Below are positions 17,643 through 27,130 of a stretch of 57,429 bases of DNA, piece after piece. The notes below the pieces were generated by a model. That model worked only from the letters and a program-made list of their open reading frames with translations, was not told the origin of the DNA and made no database searches. This DNA is from Clostridia bacterium. Lineage in GTDB: Bacteria; Bacillota; Clostridia; RGIG6154. The stretch is from the NCBI GenBank assembly GCA_017626145.1, contig JAGAJK010000086.1, forward strand, positions 1 through 57,429, given 5' to 3'. The first letter of the stretch is position 1. Each line of letters opens with the position of its first letter. The position numbers and the translations under genes were made by a program.

Positions 17643-17671
17643 AGTTTATGAATATTATTTATAAAATATGA
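17643..17671 (-). promoter_or_regulatory. Sigma-E-like sporulation promoter of spoIVA
   Basis: On the minus strand, TCATATT (-35 like) at 17665-17671 and CATAAACT (-10 like, against the consensus CATACAAT) at 17643-17650 are 14 bases apart, which fits sigma-E spacing. The predicted transcript would begin about 25 bases before the ATG. Confidence 0.6.
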
Positions 17672-17708
17672 ACAAAAATGAGACCGATTTGAATCGGTCT
17701 CAACTTTT
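17672..17708 (-). terminator. Terminator after copper-amine-oxidase-domain protein
   Basis: An 11-bp stem, TGAGACCGATT (17679-17689) with AATCGGTCTCA (17692-17702), is followed on the minus strand by a T tract. It directly abuts the spoIVA promoter and so separates the two transcripts. Confidence 0.85.
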
Positions 17709-17714
17709 AATAAA

Positions 17715-18758
17715 TTATTTTTTTATTGTTACCTGCTGTAAATCTTCGTCCCAATCAACAGATGCACCAAGATTTTCAGAAATAAATCTAAGTGGTAAAT
17801 AAGTTCTGTCATTCTGGATAAATGCAGGTGAATCAAGTTCTACTGTAGCACCGTTAACATAAGCCTTAGATGAATCAATATAAATCTCTATTTTCTTTTC
17901 ATCAGTTATAACTGTTACCTTCTGAGCTTTTTCATCCCAAATGATATTTTCGGGAGTTACCCCAAGCTCCTGAGCAATAATTCTTACAGGAAGCATAGTT
18001 CTGTCATTTACAATAATAGGAGCAACATCGTTGATTAAAGCGTTATTGTTTACTTTAATTTCTACTGAATCAATTGTAAGAATAATAGTGGTCTTATATT
18101 TCTTGATTTCAGAGTGACTAGGTCTATTTACAGGAACAGTTATGCCGGAAACAATCTCTTCGAAATCCTCTGCTTCGCCTTCATCAACAGGAGTATCAAC
18201 ATTCTCAGAATCGAAAATCTCGCCTTCGCCTTCAATAACAGGAAGAACTACACTTGATGCACCGTAAACCGGTACAAATTCCGTTGAATCTTCTCCGTAA
18301 AAACGGCCTGTAGGATTTTCAACTAATTTAATTTCTACACTCTGCTCACTATTTGAAGCTGAAGCATATTTAGTAAGCTTAAATGTAATTTTGTGAACTT
18401 CACCATCTTCATAGAAATTAACAGTATCAAAATGTGAAATCTTAAGAAAATCAGTTACACCCGGAACATATGTTTTTCTATTCCAAGTGGTAGATCCGGA
18501 AATAATATCTGTTTTCTTGACATTAACAGGCTGAATTAACATTTTATCAAATTCAACTGAATAACCAACAGTAGCAAGTCCGGGATTGTTCTCAATTGAT
18601 ACAAAAGCATCAAATACCTTTTCGCCTGTTCTCGCATCTTCGTACCACTCACCTACTCTTAAATTAACCTTGAACTCGCCTTCAGCAAAAGACACCGACG
18701 CCAAAGAAAGAATAAGAGTTAAAATAAGTACTACGCTTAAAACTATCTTTTTGTTCAT
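17715..18758 (-). CDS. Secreted cohesin-like / copper amine oxidase N-terminal domain protein
   Basis: 347 residues. A signal peptide (MNKKIVLSVVLILTLILSLA) precedes a cohesin-like beta-sandwich (about residues 30-165; VSIENNPGLATVGYSVEFD, YVPGVTDFLKISHFDT). An acidic linker (about 180-215) leads to a C-terminal Cu_amine_oxidN1 domain with INDVAPIIVNDRTMLPVRI and YLPLRFISENLGASVDWDE repeats. In Clostridia the last domain is a wall-associated non-enzymatic module. Role in wall or glycan attachment is inferred. The protein may scaffold a secreted enzyme, but no dockerin is seen in the window. Confidence 0.85.
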   Translation of the reverse strand: MNKKIVLSVVLILTLILSLASVSFAEGEFKVNLRVGEWYEDARTGEKVFDAFVSIENNPGLATVGYSVEFDKMLIQPVNVKKTDIISGSTTWNRKTYVPGVTDFLKISHFDTVNFYEDGEVHKITFKLTKYASASNSEQSVEIKLVENPTGRFYGEDSTEFVPVYGASSVVLPVIEGEGEIFDSENVDTPVDEGEAEDFEEIVSGITVPVNRPSHSEIKKYKTTIILTIDSVEIKVNNNALINDVAPIIVNDRTMLPVRIIAQELGVTPENIIWDEKAQKVTVITDEKKIEIYIDSSKAYVNGATVELDSPAFIQNDRTYLPLRFISENLGASVDWDEDLQQVTIKK

Positions 18759-18829
18759 ATGTAATTACCTACCTTTCTAAATCATTATAACACATTATTG
18801 TTGATATGTAAATACTAAATTATAAAATA

Positions 18830-19660
18830 TTAGTATCCTATACTTTTGAGATATTCCCGACTGATTTTTGCATTTTTCATCGGGTCATTTTCAGTAAAAT
18901 TATCTTGTTCAACGATTAAAATTTCAGATCCTGCTTTTTCGGCAGCTTCAATTATTGCAGGAATATCCTGTATACCTTCACCTAATGGTTTAAATTCAAA
19001 TCCATTGGCTTCTTTATCATTCTTAATTTCATTGCCGTTTTCATCAATCAAGGCGTAAACCGGTCCGTTTGCAAACTGCTTGCAGGTAAAATCTTTTAAG
19101 TGAACAACAGGTACTCTTCCTGAATATTTTTCAAGATATTCACACGGGTCATATCCTGCATATTTAACCCAACATGTATCTATCTGAGGATTAATATATT
19201 CTTCAGAAACTTCACTGTAAAGGCGATCAAAAATAAGTCCACCATCAAGATTAAAAAATTCAAAATCGTGATTATGATACAACAATTGAAATCCGTTATC
19301 ATTCATAAACGTTCCGCCTTTGATAACATCATTTTTAAAATCCTCAAACCCTTTGGTTGTCTGCAAAATTTCTTTTTTATTCCACGGAATTACACTATAT
19401 TTTGCGCCAACAGCTTTAAGGTACGATAAATATTTTTCCGGTTCATTGAAATATGAAGCAATATTCTGGTGAACAGAATAGCATTTTAATCCGTATTTTT
19501 CTAATAAAGACTCAATATATTCAGGACTTTTATCATAATATCCGGCAAATTCTACACAATCATACCCCATTTCAGCAACGGCCTTCAAAGTTGCTTCCAT
19601 ATCTTCTTCCATTTGCCATCTTACAGAATACAGCTGCAAACCAACTTTAAATTTTTTCAT
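18830..19660 (-). CDS. Sugar phosphate isomerase/epimerase-family TIM barrel
   Basis: About 276 residues. The xylose-isomerase-like TIM barrel shows GLQLYSVRWQMEEDMEATL, AEMGYDCVEFAGYY, LLYHNHDFEF, PQIDTCWVKYAG, VVHLKDF and ILIVEQD, which supply the usual Glu/His/Asp metal site. Related proteins include inosose dehydratase-like isomerases and enzymes acting on 3-keto-sugars. The substrate is unknown. ATG 19660 is spaced 7 bases after GGAG; ATG 19666 is too close to it. It directly follows, and is coupled to, an AraC-type regulator gene. Confidence 0.85.
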   Translation of the reverse strand: MKKFKVGLQLYSVRWQMEEDMEATLKAVAEMGYDCVEFAGYYDKSPEYIESLLEKYGLKCYSVHQNIASYFNEPEKYLSYLKAVGAKYSVIPWNKKEILQTTKGFEDFKNDVIKGGTFMNDNGFQLLYHNHDFEFFNLDGGLIFDRLYSEVSEEYINPQIDTCWVKYAGYDPCEYLEKYSGRVPVVHLKDFTCKQFANGPVYALIDENGNEIKNDKEANGFEFKPLGEGIQDIPAIIEAAEKAGSEILIVEQDNFTENDPMKNAKISREYLKSIGY

Positions 19661-19662
19661 AA

Positions 19663-20874
19663 TCATTCTCCTTTAAATTTTCTTTTTATTTTAGTTCTGT
19701 ATTCAGTTGGTGTATATCCGGTGTAATTTTTAAAAAGTTTACTGAAATACTTGCTTTTTTTATAGCCCACAAGCTCACTTATTTCATACGTCTTATATGA
19801 TGTCGTTTCAAGCATCCTTTTTGCATTTTCCATTCTTATTTTAATAAGGTAATCAATGAAGTTCTCTCCTGTCTCCTGCTTGAAAAGTCTACTAAAATAC
19901 GCTGAACTTAAAGATACATATTCAGCTACATCATCAAGACATATCTCCTGTGAAAATGCAGTAGTAATATATTTTTTTGCATCAGATATTGTTTTATATT
20001 TGTCAGTATTGTCTATATCATCTCCGTGAACCAGTCCTGTCTCGTGAGCAAGAATATCTATATTAGTTTTATCTATAATATCAAGAATGCTATTAAAATT
20101 CTTTAAAATTGAATATGATAAACTAATACCCATCAATTCAAAAATCTCATTCCTTACCGAATAAAGATATTTATCACTTGATGCACCGCGTCTCTTAATA
20201 CAAAAAACATAAACATCATTATTTTCTATGTTAAATGGTAATATACAAATATCCTTATCATTTTTCTTGATAAAATTATTTACAGCATTATACAAGGTAT
20301 CTTTACCGTATTTCCACACATCTCTTAAATATTCATTAAAATTCTCAATGGTAATTTTTATTATTGCACATTCAACATTTGTTATGTCAATATCAAAATT
20401 AAGCTTACTGTATTCACTTATAAGCTCATCCGCCACCTTGATATTACCTGAAAGTAAATTTAATACAAAGGCATCTCTGATTTCGTAAATATCCATATTA
20501 ACGGTATTGGGATTTTTCAGCAAAGATAAATTACTGTGTGCATTTAATATAGCTACGTTAAAGTCATTTTTGTCAATCGGAACAGGAATATATCCACATG
20601 CACCGTTATCTATAGCACATTTAATATGTTCGAAACTCTTTCTTCCATAAAAAATTCTGGCAACATAACCATTATTATTCAATTGTGATAATGCCGCGTT
20701 ATTTTGAAGTATAATTTTCACAGGACCAATTAAAAGGTCGAATTTATCAGTTTGGATTTCATTAATATCCTTAACTACTTCAACTAACGAGAAATCACTA
20801 TCATTCCATAAATCAATAGAATCAAAAGCATCTGTAATGCTTTTTGAATCGCAAACAACCACTGCTTTATACAT
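19663..20874 (-). CDS. AraC-family regulator with degenerate receiver domain
   Basis: 403 residues. The N-terminal 115 residues follow a receiver fold (FYGRKSFEHIKCAIDNGACGYIPVPID), but the phosphoacceptor Asp position reads FDLLIGP, and the conserved Lys before Pro is Val. Phosphorylation is therefore unlikely. The C-terminal 100 residues are two helix-turn-helix motifs of AraC type (ICLDDVAEYVSLSSAYFSRL, ETTSYKTYEISELVGY). No histidine kinase is adjacent. It probably controls the downstream sugar isomerase gene, whose start is coupled to its stop. Confidence 0.85.
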   Translation of the reverse strand: MYKAVVVCDSKSITDAFDSIDLWNDSDFSLVEVVKDINEIQTDKFDLLIGPVKIILQNNAALSQLNNNGYVARIFYGRKSFEHIKCAIDNGACGYIPVPIDKNDFNVAILNAHSNLSLLKNPNTVNMDIYEIRDAFVLNLLSGNIKVADELISEYSKLNFDIDITNVECAIIKITIENFNEYLRDVWKYGKDTLYNAVNNFIKKNDKDICILPFNIENNDVYVFCIKRRGASSDKYLYSVRNEIFELMGISLSYSILKNFNSILDIIDKTNIDILAHETGLVHGDDIDNTDKYKTISDAKKYITTAFSQEICLDDVAEYVSLSSAYFSRLFKQETGENFIDYLIKIRMENAKRMLETTSYKTYEISELVGYKKSKYFSKLFKNYTGYTPTEYRTKIKRKFKGE

Positions 20875-20887
20875 AGTATACTCCGAT

Positions 20888-21868
20888 TTATTCTGATTTT
20901 TTATCTCTCAGCATAAGTTCCGTTACTGCAGCTCTTGGATTCACGTTGTTAAACAAAACATCATATGCCGTTTTTATAATTGGCAAGTCAAGATTATATT
21001 TTTTTGAAAGTAAATATGCAGATTTACAGCTCTTTATCCCCTCGACAACCATTTTCACTTCATCTACAGCCTCTTTTGCAGACATTCCTTTTCCGATTAA
21101 AATTCCTGCTCGTCTGTTTCGACTGTGAACGCTTGTACATGTTACTATTAAATCGCCAACACCTGTAAGTCCCATAAAGGTTTCAAATCTACCGCCCATA
21201 GCTACTCCGAGCTTAGCTATTTCAGACAGACCACGAGTCATTAACGCAGCTTTGGTATTATCACCATATCCACAACCATCAGAAATACCTGCACACAACG
21301 CTATAACATTTTTAAGAGCACCGCTTACTTCAACGCCTACAACATCTGTATTAGTATAAACTCTGAAATTTTCGCTCATAAAAACATTTTGCACAAATTT
21401 TGCGTAAGCTTCAATCTCGGAAGCTGCAACTATAGCTGTAGGTATATCTCTCGATACCTCTTCAGCATGAGTTGGCCCTGATAAAATAACAATTTTTTCT
21501 GTTGATAAAATCTTTCCGATAACATCACCCATTAAATCTCCGTTGTCCTCATCAAACCCTTTTGAAACACAAACTATAACGGGTAATGGATTGTAAATGA
21601 GAAGTTTTTTACAGACATCCTTTACTGCGCTTGAAGGGACAGCAATCACCACAAGTTCTGTTCTATCCATAGCCAAATCCAGATCAGATGTTATGGTTAT
21701 TCCATCAGGAATCATTACTCCCTGCAACAATCTATTTTTATGTGTAGAGTTCAATTCCTCTACTTCTTTATCAAATGCTGACCATAAATACGTATCGTAT
21801 CCTTTTTCAAAAAGCTTCATAGCCAGAGCTGTTCCCCAGCCACCTGCACCAAGTACAGTTACTTTCAT
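20888..21868 (-). CDS. gpsA: NAD(P)-dependent glycerol-3-phosphate dehydrogenase
   Basis: About 326 residues. The N-terminal Rossmann motif VLGAGGWGTALA, VSKGFDEDNG, the ILSGPTHAEEV block, GALKNVIALCAGISDG and the GLTGVGDLIVTCTS loop are all canonical. It reduces dihydroxyacetone phosphate to sn-glycerol 3-phosphate for phospholipid synthesis. ATG 21868 overlaps the plsY stop region, so the order plsY-gpsA is translationally coupled and supplies substrate and acyltransferase together. Confidence 0.96.
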   Translation of the reverse strand: MKVTVLGAGGWGTALAMKLFEKGYDTYLWSAFDKEVEELNSTHKNRLLQGVMIPDGITITSDLDLAMDRTELVVIAVPSSAVKDVCKKLLIYNPLPVIVCVSKGFDEDNGDLMGDVIGKILSTEKIVILSGPTHAEEVSRDIPTAIVAASEIEAYAKFVQNVFMSENFRVYTNTDVVGVEVSGALKNVIALCAGISDGCGYGDNTKAALMTRGLSEIAKLGVAMGGRFETFMGLTGVGDLIVTCTSVHSRNRRAGILIGKGMSAKEAVDEVKMVVEGIKSCKSAYLLSKKYNLDLPIIKTAYDVLFNNVNPRAAVTELMLRDKKSE

Positions 21869-21870
21869 TG

Positions 21871-22464
21871 TCATTCTCCTTTATTCTTTTTACCAAATTT
21901 ATTTTCTGTGCCGTTAATTAATCTTATTATATTGGTTCTATGTGTAAAAAATATCATAATACAAAGAATGACAGATGTAATGAACAAATAGTCAATCTTA
22001 AAACCATTAAATAAATATACAACAACCGGTAACAATACAAAGCTGATAAGCGTTGCAAGAGATACAATTTTTGTTGTTAAAATTAGTATCAATTCAAGAA
22101 TACCTAAAATCGCCGCAACCCTTATATCGCATACAGCCAAAGCTCCGTATGACGTAGATACGCCCTTTCCGCCTTTAAATCCAAAATAAACCGGAAACAC
22201 ATGTCCTACAATTGAAGCAACGGCACAAAAATGCTCAACACCAAAAATAAATCCTATACCTGCAGAAACAGCACCTTTGAAAAAGTCAAGTAAAAATACA
22301 GCAATACCATATTTTTTACCAAGTGCACGAACTGTATTAGTTGCACCGGCATTGCCGCTTCCCACAGATTTAATATCTACATTTTTAAATTTACATATTA
22401 TAATTGCATTGTTTAAACTTCCGATAAGATACGAAATTATTACTGCTAAAATTTTCCACAACAT
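21871..22464 (-). CDS. plsY: Glycerol-3-phosphate acyltransferase PlsY
   Basis: 197 residues of a polytopic membrane protein with about five hydrophobic helices. The conserved PlsY motifs are SYLIGSLNNAIIICK, GSGNAGATNTVRALGKK (the acyl-phosphate loop) and VFPVYFGFKGGKGVSTSYG. It acylates glycerol 3-phosphate using acyl-phosphate. Its ribosome binding site (GATGTGAT) is modest. It lies between der and gpsA, the common Firmicutes order. Confidence 0.95.
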   Translation of the reverse strand: MLWKILAVIISYLIGSLNNAIIICKFKNVDIKSVGSGNAGATNTVRALGKKYGIAVFLLDFFKGAVSAGIGFIFGVEHFCAVASIVGHVFPVYFGFKGGKGVSTSYGALAVCDIRVAAILGILELILILTTKIVSLATLISFVLLPVVVYLFNGFKIDYLFITSVILCIMIFFTHRTNIIRLINGTENKFGKKNKGE

Positions 22465-22473
22465 AAAATCACA

Positions 22474-23796
22474 TCATTTCTTTTCATTTTTTTCACGTAC
22501 GATAAACTTAAGTGGTGTTGCATTCAATCCGAACGCTTCACGTACCTGATTTTCAAGATATCTTATATATGAAAAATGAGCAAGCTCTTTATCATTTACA
22601 AATACAACAAAAGTAGGTGGCTGAACTGCAACCTGAGTCATATAAAATATCTTAAGTCTTTTACCTTTATCTGTAGGTGGTTGAACTCTTAAAATCGCAT
22701 CGTTCAACACATCGTTAAGTACGCCGGTAGGAACTCTCATATTGTTTTGAGCATGTACAAGCTCAACCAACTCAAAAATTTTATCAATTCTTGCACCAGT
22801 TTTTGCTGAAATGAAATCAACTGGGGCGTAAAGCATAAATCCAAAACCTTCTTTTACATTATCCCTGAAGTTTTTCATTGTATTGGTTTCTTTTTCAACA
22901 AGATCCCATTTATTTACAAGTACAACAATAGCTTTTCCCTGATCGTGTGCATAACCTGCTATTTTTGTATCCTGTTCCGTTACACCTTCAACAGGGTCAA
23001 GAAGAATCAAAACAACATCTGACCTATCAATCGCAAGTAAGGTTCTTACTGCACTGTAATGCTCGATATTTTCTTCAATTTTACCTCTTTTACGAAGTCC
23101 TGCTGTATCAGTAAAAATATAATTTCTGCCATCTTTTTCAAACGATACGTCTATAGCATCTCTTGTGGTTCCCGGAATGTCACTTACAATAACACGGTTA
23201 TCACCTAATATTTTATTAACAAGAGAAGATTTTCCTGCATTAGGTCTTCCTGCTACCGCAATTCTGATAATTTTATCATCATCAGCTATATTGCTCTCTT
23301 CAGGGAAGAATTTTACAACTTCATCAAGCATATCACCAAGACCCAGACCGTTAATTGCCGAAACCGGATACGGGTCTCCTATTCCCAAATTGTAAAATTC
23401 ATATAATTCCATCGGCATCTGCCCCGGATTATCAACTTTATTGCAAACAAGAACAATAGGTTTACTACTTTTTCTGAGCATAGCACACACATCGTTGTCA
23501 GCTGCAGTCATCCCTGTTTTTATATCCGTAACAAAAATTATAACATCTGCAGTTTCAATTGCGATTTCTGCCTGTCTCTTCATTTGCGATAAAATGATAT
23601 CATCAGTTTTAGGCTCGATACCACCCGTATCTATCAATGTAAATTTATAATTAAGCCATTCGCAATCGGCATATATTCTGTCTCTTGTAACGCCGGGAGT
23701 ATCCTCAACTATCGATATTCTCTCTCCAACAAGCTTATTGAAAAGCAAAGACTTGCCAACATTTGGTCTTCCCACTATAGCAACTATAGGTTTCAC
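22474..23796 (-). CDS. der: Ribosome biogenesis GTPase Der (EngA)
   Basis: About 440 residues with two tandem GTPase domains: GRPNVGKSLLFNKL / DTPGVT / NKVDN in the first and GRPNAGKSSLVNKI / DIPGTT / NKWDLV in the second, followed by a KH-like C-terminal domain (YLENQVREAFGLNATPLKFIVREK). It is essential for 50S maturation. The start is a GTG at 23796, eight bases after AGGAG; the earlier GTG at 23805 overlaps the ribosome binding site. Confidence 0.97.
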   Translation of the reverse strand: MKPIVAIVGRPNVGKSLLFNKLVGERISIVEDTPGVTRDRIYADCEWLNYKFTLIDTGGIEPKTDDIILSQMKRQAEIAIETADVIIFVTDIKTGMTAADNDVCAMLRKSSKPIVLVCNKVDNPGQMPMELYEFYNLGIGDPYPVSAINGLGLGDMLDEVVKFFPEESNIADDDKIIRIAVAGRPNAGKSSLVNKILGDNRVIVSDIPGTTRDAIDVSFEKDGRNYIFTDTAGLRKRGKIEENIEHYSAVRTLLAIDRSDVVLILLDPVEGVTEQDTKIAGYAHDQGKAIVVLVNKWDLVEKETNTMKNFRDNVKEGFGFMLYAPVDFISAKTGARIDKIFELVELVHAQNNMRVPTGVLNDVLNDAILRVQPPTDKGKRLKIFYMTQVAVQPPTFVVFVNDKELAHFSYIRYLENQVREAFGLNATPLKFIVREKNEKK

Positions 23797-23801
23797 AAAC
23801 T

Positions 23802-25094
23802 TCACTCCTGTCCTGTCAAAATTTCAACTAATCTATATGCATCCGTAGACACATACACCTTAACACCCAGCTCTTTCTCCACATCTTTTATTGTAATATC
23901 ATCTAAAAACACATCAGTTTCTGCACGGAGCATATTATCGGGAATTACCAAAAATTCTCCAATATCAACATCTTTAAGCTGAGCTATTAAATCCTGTCCC
24001 GTAACGAGACCGGCCACAGTAATGGTTTCACCGAAAAACTTGTTTTTTACAGCAATAACCTGTATTTCATCACCAAGCTTTGAAACAAGCTCTTTCAAAA
24101 TATCGGCAAAAATCACACCTGTTGCCAAAGTACATTTATTATAGCACTTTTTTTCGGTTTGTTCAACCGCTAAATTAAAATCATACTTAAAAACGGATAC
24201 CATTCCAACTCCGTTTTCCAATTGAGGAAAATCTTCATATGCATCGTAACCCGGAAATTCTTTCTGAGCTGTTATATAAAATTCATCTGATGCATAAACT
24301 GTCCTGCTTCCTGATATTTCCATAAACCTTTTCTGCCATTTTTCAATTTGATTGATTAATTTTAACGCACTTTCCTTAGTAAACATATCAAGTTTATACA
24401 AATTGTCACGAAAGCTTGTTATTCCCACAGGTACAACCGAGATACTGCATAAATCAGGAGAAAATTTAATTAAGTCTTCTAATGTTCTTTCGAGCTCTTC
24501 TCCATCATTTATTCCCGGACAGGCAACAATCTGACAATTCACCATAATTCCTGCGTCAACAAGTTTTTTAATCTGTTCTGTTATTCTTCCAGCCCTTTTA
24601 TTACCTAACATAAATACACGTTTTTCAGGATTTGTACAATGTACGGAAATATTAATCGGCGATAAATGCATTTCTATAATTTTATCAAGTTCTTTATCTG
24701 ACATATTTGTTAAGGTTACATAGTTGCCCTGCAGAAACGAAAGTCTTGAATCATCATCCTTAAAATAAAGAGTTTCACGCATATCAGGAGGCATCTGGTC
24801 TATAAAACAGAATATACATTTATTGGCACATGAGCGTGCACCTGTAATGAGCGCTTTTTCAAAATCAACGCCCAGTTCTTCGTTATATTCATTTACAACT
24901 TCGATTATTTCCACACTACCGTCTTTTTTCTCTACGGTAAGTTCATACTCTTCATCTGCAGTAATAAAACGGAATTCTAAAATATCCTCTACTTTTTTAC
25001 CGTTTACAGCAAGTATGGAATCACCTATTTCTATACCTGCTTCCTCTGCGATAGAATCAGGGTATACAAATTTAATTCTGTTTCCTTTATTCAT
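23802..25094 (-). CDS. DUF512 radical-SAM-like protein with PDZ domain
   Basis: About 430 residues. A short PDZ-like N-terminus (FVYPDSIAEEAGIEIGDSILAVNGKKV) is followed by a radical-SAM core with CANKCIFCFIDQMP (C-x3-C-x2-C), the LHLSPINISVHC block and the DUF512 C-terminal domain with Cys in KKCYNKCTLATG. It is conserved next to der in Clostridia; the biochemical role is unknown. ATG 25094 with GGAGG is used rather than the longer frame. Its stop overlaps the der ribosome binding site. Confidence 0.87.
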   Translation of the reverse strand: MNKGNRIKFVYPDSIAEEAGIEIGDSILAVNGKKVEDILEFRFITADEEYELTVEKKDGSVEIIEVVNEYNEELGVDFEKALITGARSCANKCIFCFIDQMPPDMRETLYFKDDDSRLSFLQGNYVTLTNMSDKELDKIIEMHLSPINISVHCTNPEKRVFMLGNKRAGRITEQIKKLVDAGIMVNCQIVACPGINDGEELERTLEDLIKFSPDLCSISVVPVGITSFRDNLYKLDMFTKESALKLINQIEKWQKRFMEISGSRTVYASDEFYITAQKEFPGYDAYEDFPQLENGVGMVSVFKYDFNLAVEQTEKKCYNKCTLATGVIFADILKELVSKLGDEIQVIAVKNKFFGETITVAGLVTGQDLIAQLKDVDIGEFLVIPDNMLRAETDVFLDDITIKDVEKELGVKVYVSTDAYRLVEILTGQE

Positions 25095-25155
25095 ATTGCC
25101 TCCAAAATAATATATCCCCACGAAACCGTGAGGATATAAAATATTCAAGAATAAA

Positions 25156-25335
25156 TTAATCGCTGATTTTTACAACTTCTCTTCCTTTGTAGAAGCCACA
25201 TTCAGAACAAACTCTGTGAGATAAAATCAACGCACCGCACTGAGAACATTTAATCATACCGGGTACGGAAAGCTTCCAGTTTGCTCTTCTCTTATCTCTT
25301 CTTGCTTTAGATGTTTTTCTCTTTGGAACTGCCAT
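25156..25335 (-). CDS. rpmF: 50S ribosomal protein L32
   Basis: 59 residues from ATG 25335 (AGGAGGTG site): [18 protein letters not shown] at the N-terminus is the L32 signature. It is followed by a zinc ribbon, C-x2-C ([10 protein letters not shown]) and C-x2-C (RVCSECGFY). All four zinc ligands are present, so it is the zinc-containing C+ form. It is paired with the YceD-like gene upstream, as is usual. Confidence 0.97.
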   Translation of the reverse strand: MAVPKRKTSKARRDKRRANWKLSVPGMIKCSQCGALILSHRVCSECGFYKGREVVKISD

Positions 25336-25370
25336 GTTCACACCTCCTCTAAATTTGCATCAAAACGATG

Positions 25371-25868
25371 TCAGTCAAATATTAATCCTTTTAAACTTTC
25401 AAACTGCGGATTCCACTCGTCATCCTTACATTCGCACGGACTATTGTTAAGATTGGCACCGCATTTAAGACACAAACCTTTACAATCCTCACGGCAAAGG
25501 TTTTTGAGAGGGAGATTGGCAAAAGCTTCCCTTTCAGTTATGTCCCTTAAATCAATGGTATCCCCTTCCAAAACCACAGCATCCTGCAACGATTCATCTG
25601 CTTGCTTTACAAAGCTTTCAGTTAAATCAAACACAAGACTGCGGTCTGTCTGCTCTCCGCATCTGTCACAAGGTACAGAATAAGAAAACTTTCCGGTAGC
25701 TTCAAGCACTATAACACCACTGATATTTTTTACTTTTCCTTCAACTGTAATCTCGCTCACATTTACAATATGTTCATTTACGAACACATCATCCCCTAGA
25801 GATACGAGCCCGTTGAAATCCATACTGTCTCCGGGGCTTTTTAAAATTCTGCTTATATCAAGTATCAT
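25371..25868 (-). CDS. DUF177/YceD-family protein
   Basis: About 165 residues from ATG 25868 (AAGGAGGGG site). The C-terminal half has the YceD/DUF177 pattern: CDRCGEQTDRSLVFDLTESFV, then DLTEREAFANLPLKNLC (written here DITEREAFANLPLKNLC) and the CREDCKGLCLKCGANLN Cys cluster. The family is linked to rRNA or ribosome assembly and sits next to rpmF in many bacteria, as here. The precise activity is unknown. Confidence 0.9.
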   Translation of the reverse strand: MILDISRILKSPGDSMDFNGLVSLGDDVFVNEHIVNVSEITVEGKVKNISGVIVLEATGKFSYSVPCDRCGEQTDRSLVFDLTESFVKQADESLQDAVVLEGDTIDLRDITEREAFANLPLKNLCREDCKGLCLKCGANLNNSPCECKDDEWNPQFESLKGLIFD

Positions 25869-25942
25869 AAATACCCCTCCTTGAACACAGCACAAGTTAT
25901 TATACTAAAATTTAAAACGTTTGTCAAGTAAAATTATTAATT

Positions 25943-27130
25943 TTATAACAATTCTACTGTTTCTATTGCAATCATAAGCTCTTCATTTGTTGGAACAACC
26001 ATAGTTGTAACCGTTGCACCATCTGCTGAAATATCAACTTCCTTGCCTCTGCAGTTATTCTTTTCAGCATCGACCTTAATACCCATATACTCAAGGCCTT
26101 CACAGATTGCTTCTCTCATCCATATTGTATTTTCGCCTATACCTGCTGTGAATGTAAGAACATCGATTCCGCCCATTTCAGCTGCGTATGCACCGATATA
26201 CTTCTTAACCTGTTTGATAAATACCTTAAGAGCAATATCAGCACGTTCATTTCCGTCTTTCGCTGCAGCTTCAACGTCACGGCAGTCATTTGAAACGCCG
26301 GAAAGACCTAAGAAACCTGCTTTTTTATTAAGAATTGAATCTATTTCCTTTGTTGAAAGCTTTTCGTTATCCATAAGGAATGTAACAATTGCAGGATCAA
26401 TATCACCGCAACGTGTTCCCATTTCAAGACCTGCAAGAGGAGTGAATCCCATTGTTGTATCAACGCTCTTACCGCAGTCAATAGCACAAATTGAAGAACC
26501 GCTGCCTAAGTGACAGTTTACTATCTTCAAATCTTCAAGCTTTTTACCGAGAATTTCAGCAGCTCTCTGAGCTACATACTTATGGCTTGTTCCGTGGAAA
26601 CCGTATCTTCTGATTTTAAATTTTTCATAATATTCATAAGGAATAGCATACATATATGAATCAGCAGGCATTGTCTGATGGAATGCTGTATCAAAAACTG
26701 CCACCATAGGAACATTTGGCATTGCCTTTCTGCAAGCATCAATACCGATGATATTTGCAGGGTTATGAAGAGGAGCAAGTGGAACACATTCTTCAATAGT
26801 TGCCATAACTTCGTCGTTAATTAATACAGAGCCTGCGAACTTTTCGCCACCGTGAACAAGTCTGTGACCTACAGCGCTCACTTCGCTCATATCTTTAATT
26901 ACGCCGTGTTCGCTGTCAGTTAAAGCTGCGATAACCATTTCAACTGCTGCTGCATGGTCAGGCATATCCTTCTTTATAACAGTCTTAACCCCATTTACTG
27001 TATGTGTAAGCTCCGAATCGTTAATGGCAATTCTGTCGCAAAGACCTTTTGCCATAACATTATTTGTATCCATATCAATAAGCTGATACTTAAGTGATGA
27101 ACTACCACAGTTAATTACTAATACTTTCAT
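25943..27130 (-). CDS. ackA: Acetate kinase
   Basis: 395 residues. Landmarks are [13 protein letters not shown] at the start, [47 protein letters not shown] and [11 protein letters not shown]. It converts acetyl phosphate and ADP to acetate and ATP. The gene lies 190 bases downstream of pta on the same strand and ends near the YceD gene. It is the energy-yielding end of acetate fermentation in this organism. Confidence 0.97.
   Translation of the reverse strand: MKVLVINCGSSSLKYQLIDMDTNNVMAKGLCDRIAINDSELTHTVNGVKTVIKKDMPDHAAAVEMVIAALTDSEHGVIKDMSEVSAVGHRLVHGGEKFAGSVLINDEVMATIEECVPLAPLHNPANIIGIDACRKAMPNVPMVAVFDTAFHQTMPADSYMYAIPYEYYEKFKIRRYGFHGTSHKYVAQRAAEILGKKLEDLKIVNCHLGSGSSICAIDCGKSVDTTMGFTPLAGLEMGTRCGDIDPAIVTFLMDNEKLSTKEIDSILNKKAGFLGLSGVSNDCRDVEAAAKDGNERADIALKVFIKQVKKYIGAYAAEMGGIDVLTFTAGIGENTIWMREAICEGLEYMGIKVDAEKNNCRGKEVDISADGATVTTMVVPTNEELMIAIETVELL

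Noticed and set aside
26043-26513. Long plus-strand frame opposite ackA
   Set aside because: It is an antisense shadow of highly constrained ackA codons, without a start site or recognisable protein.
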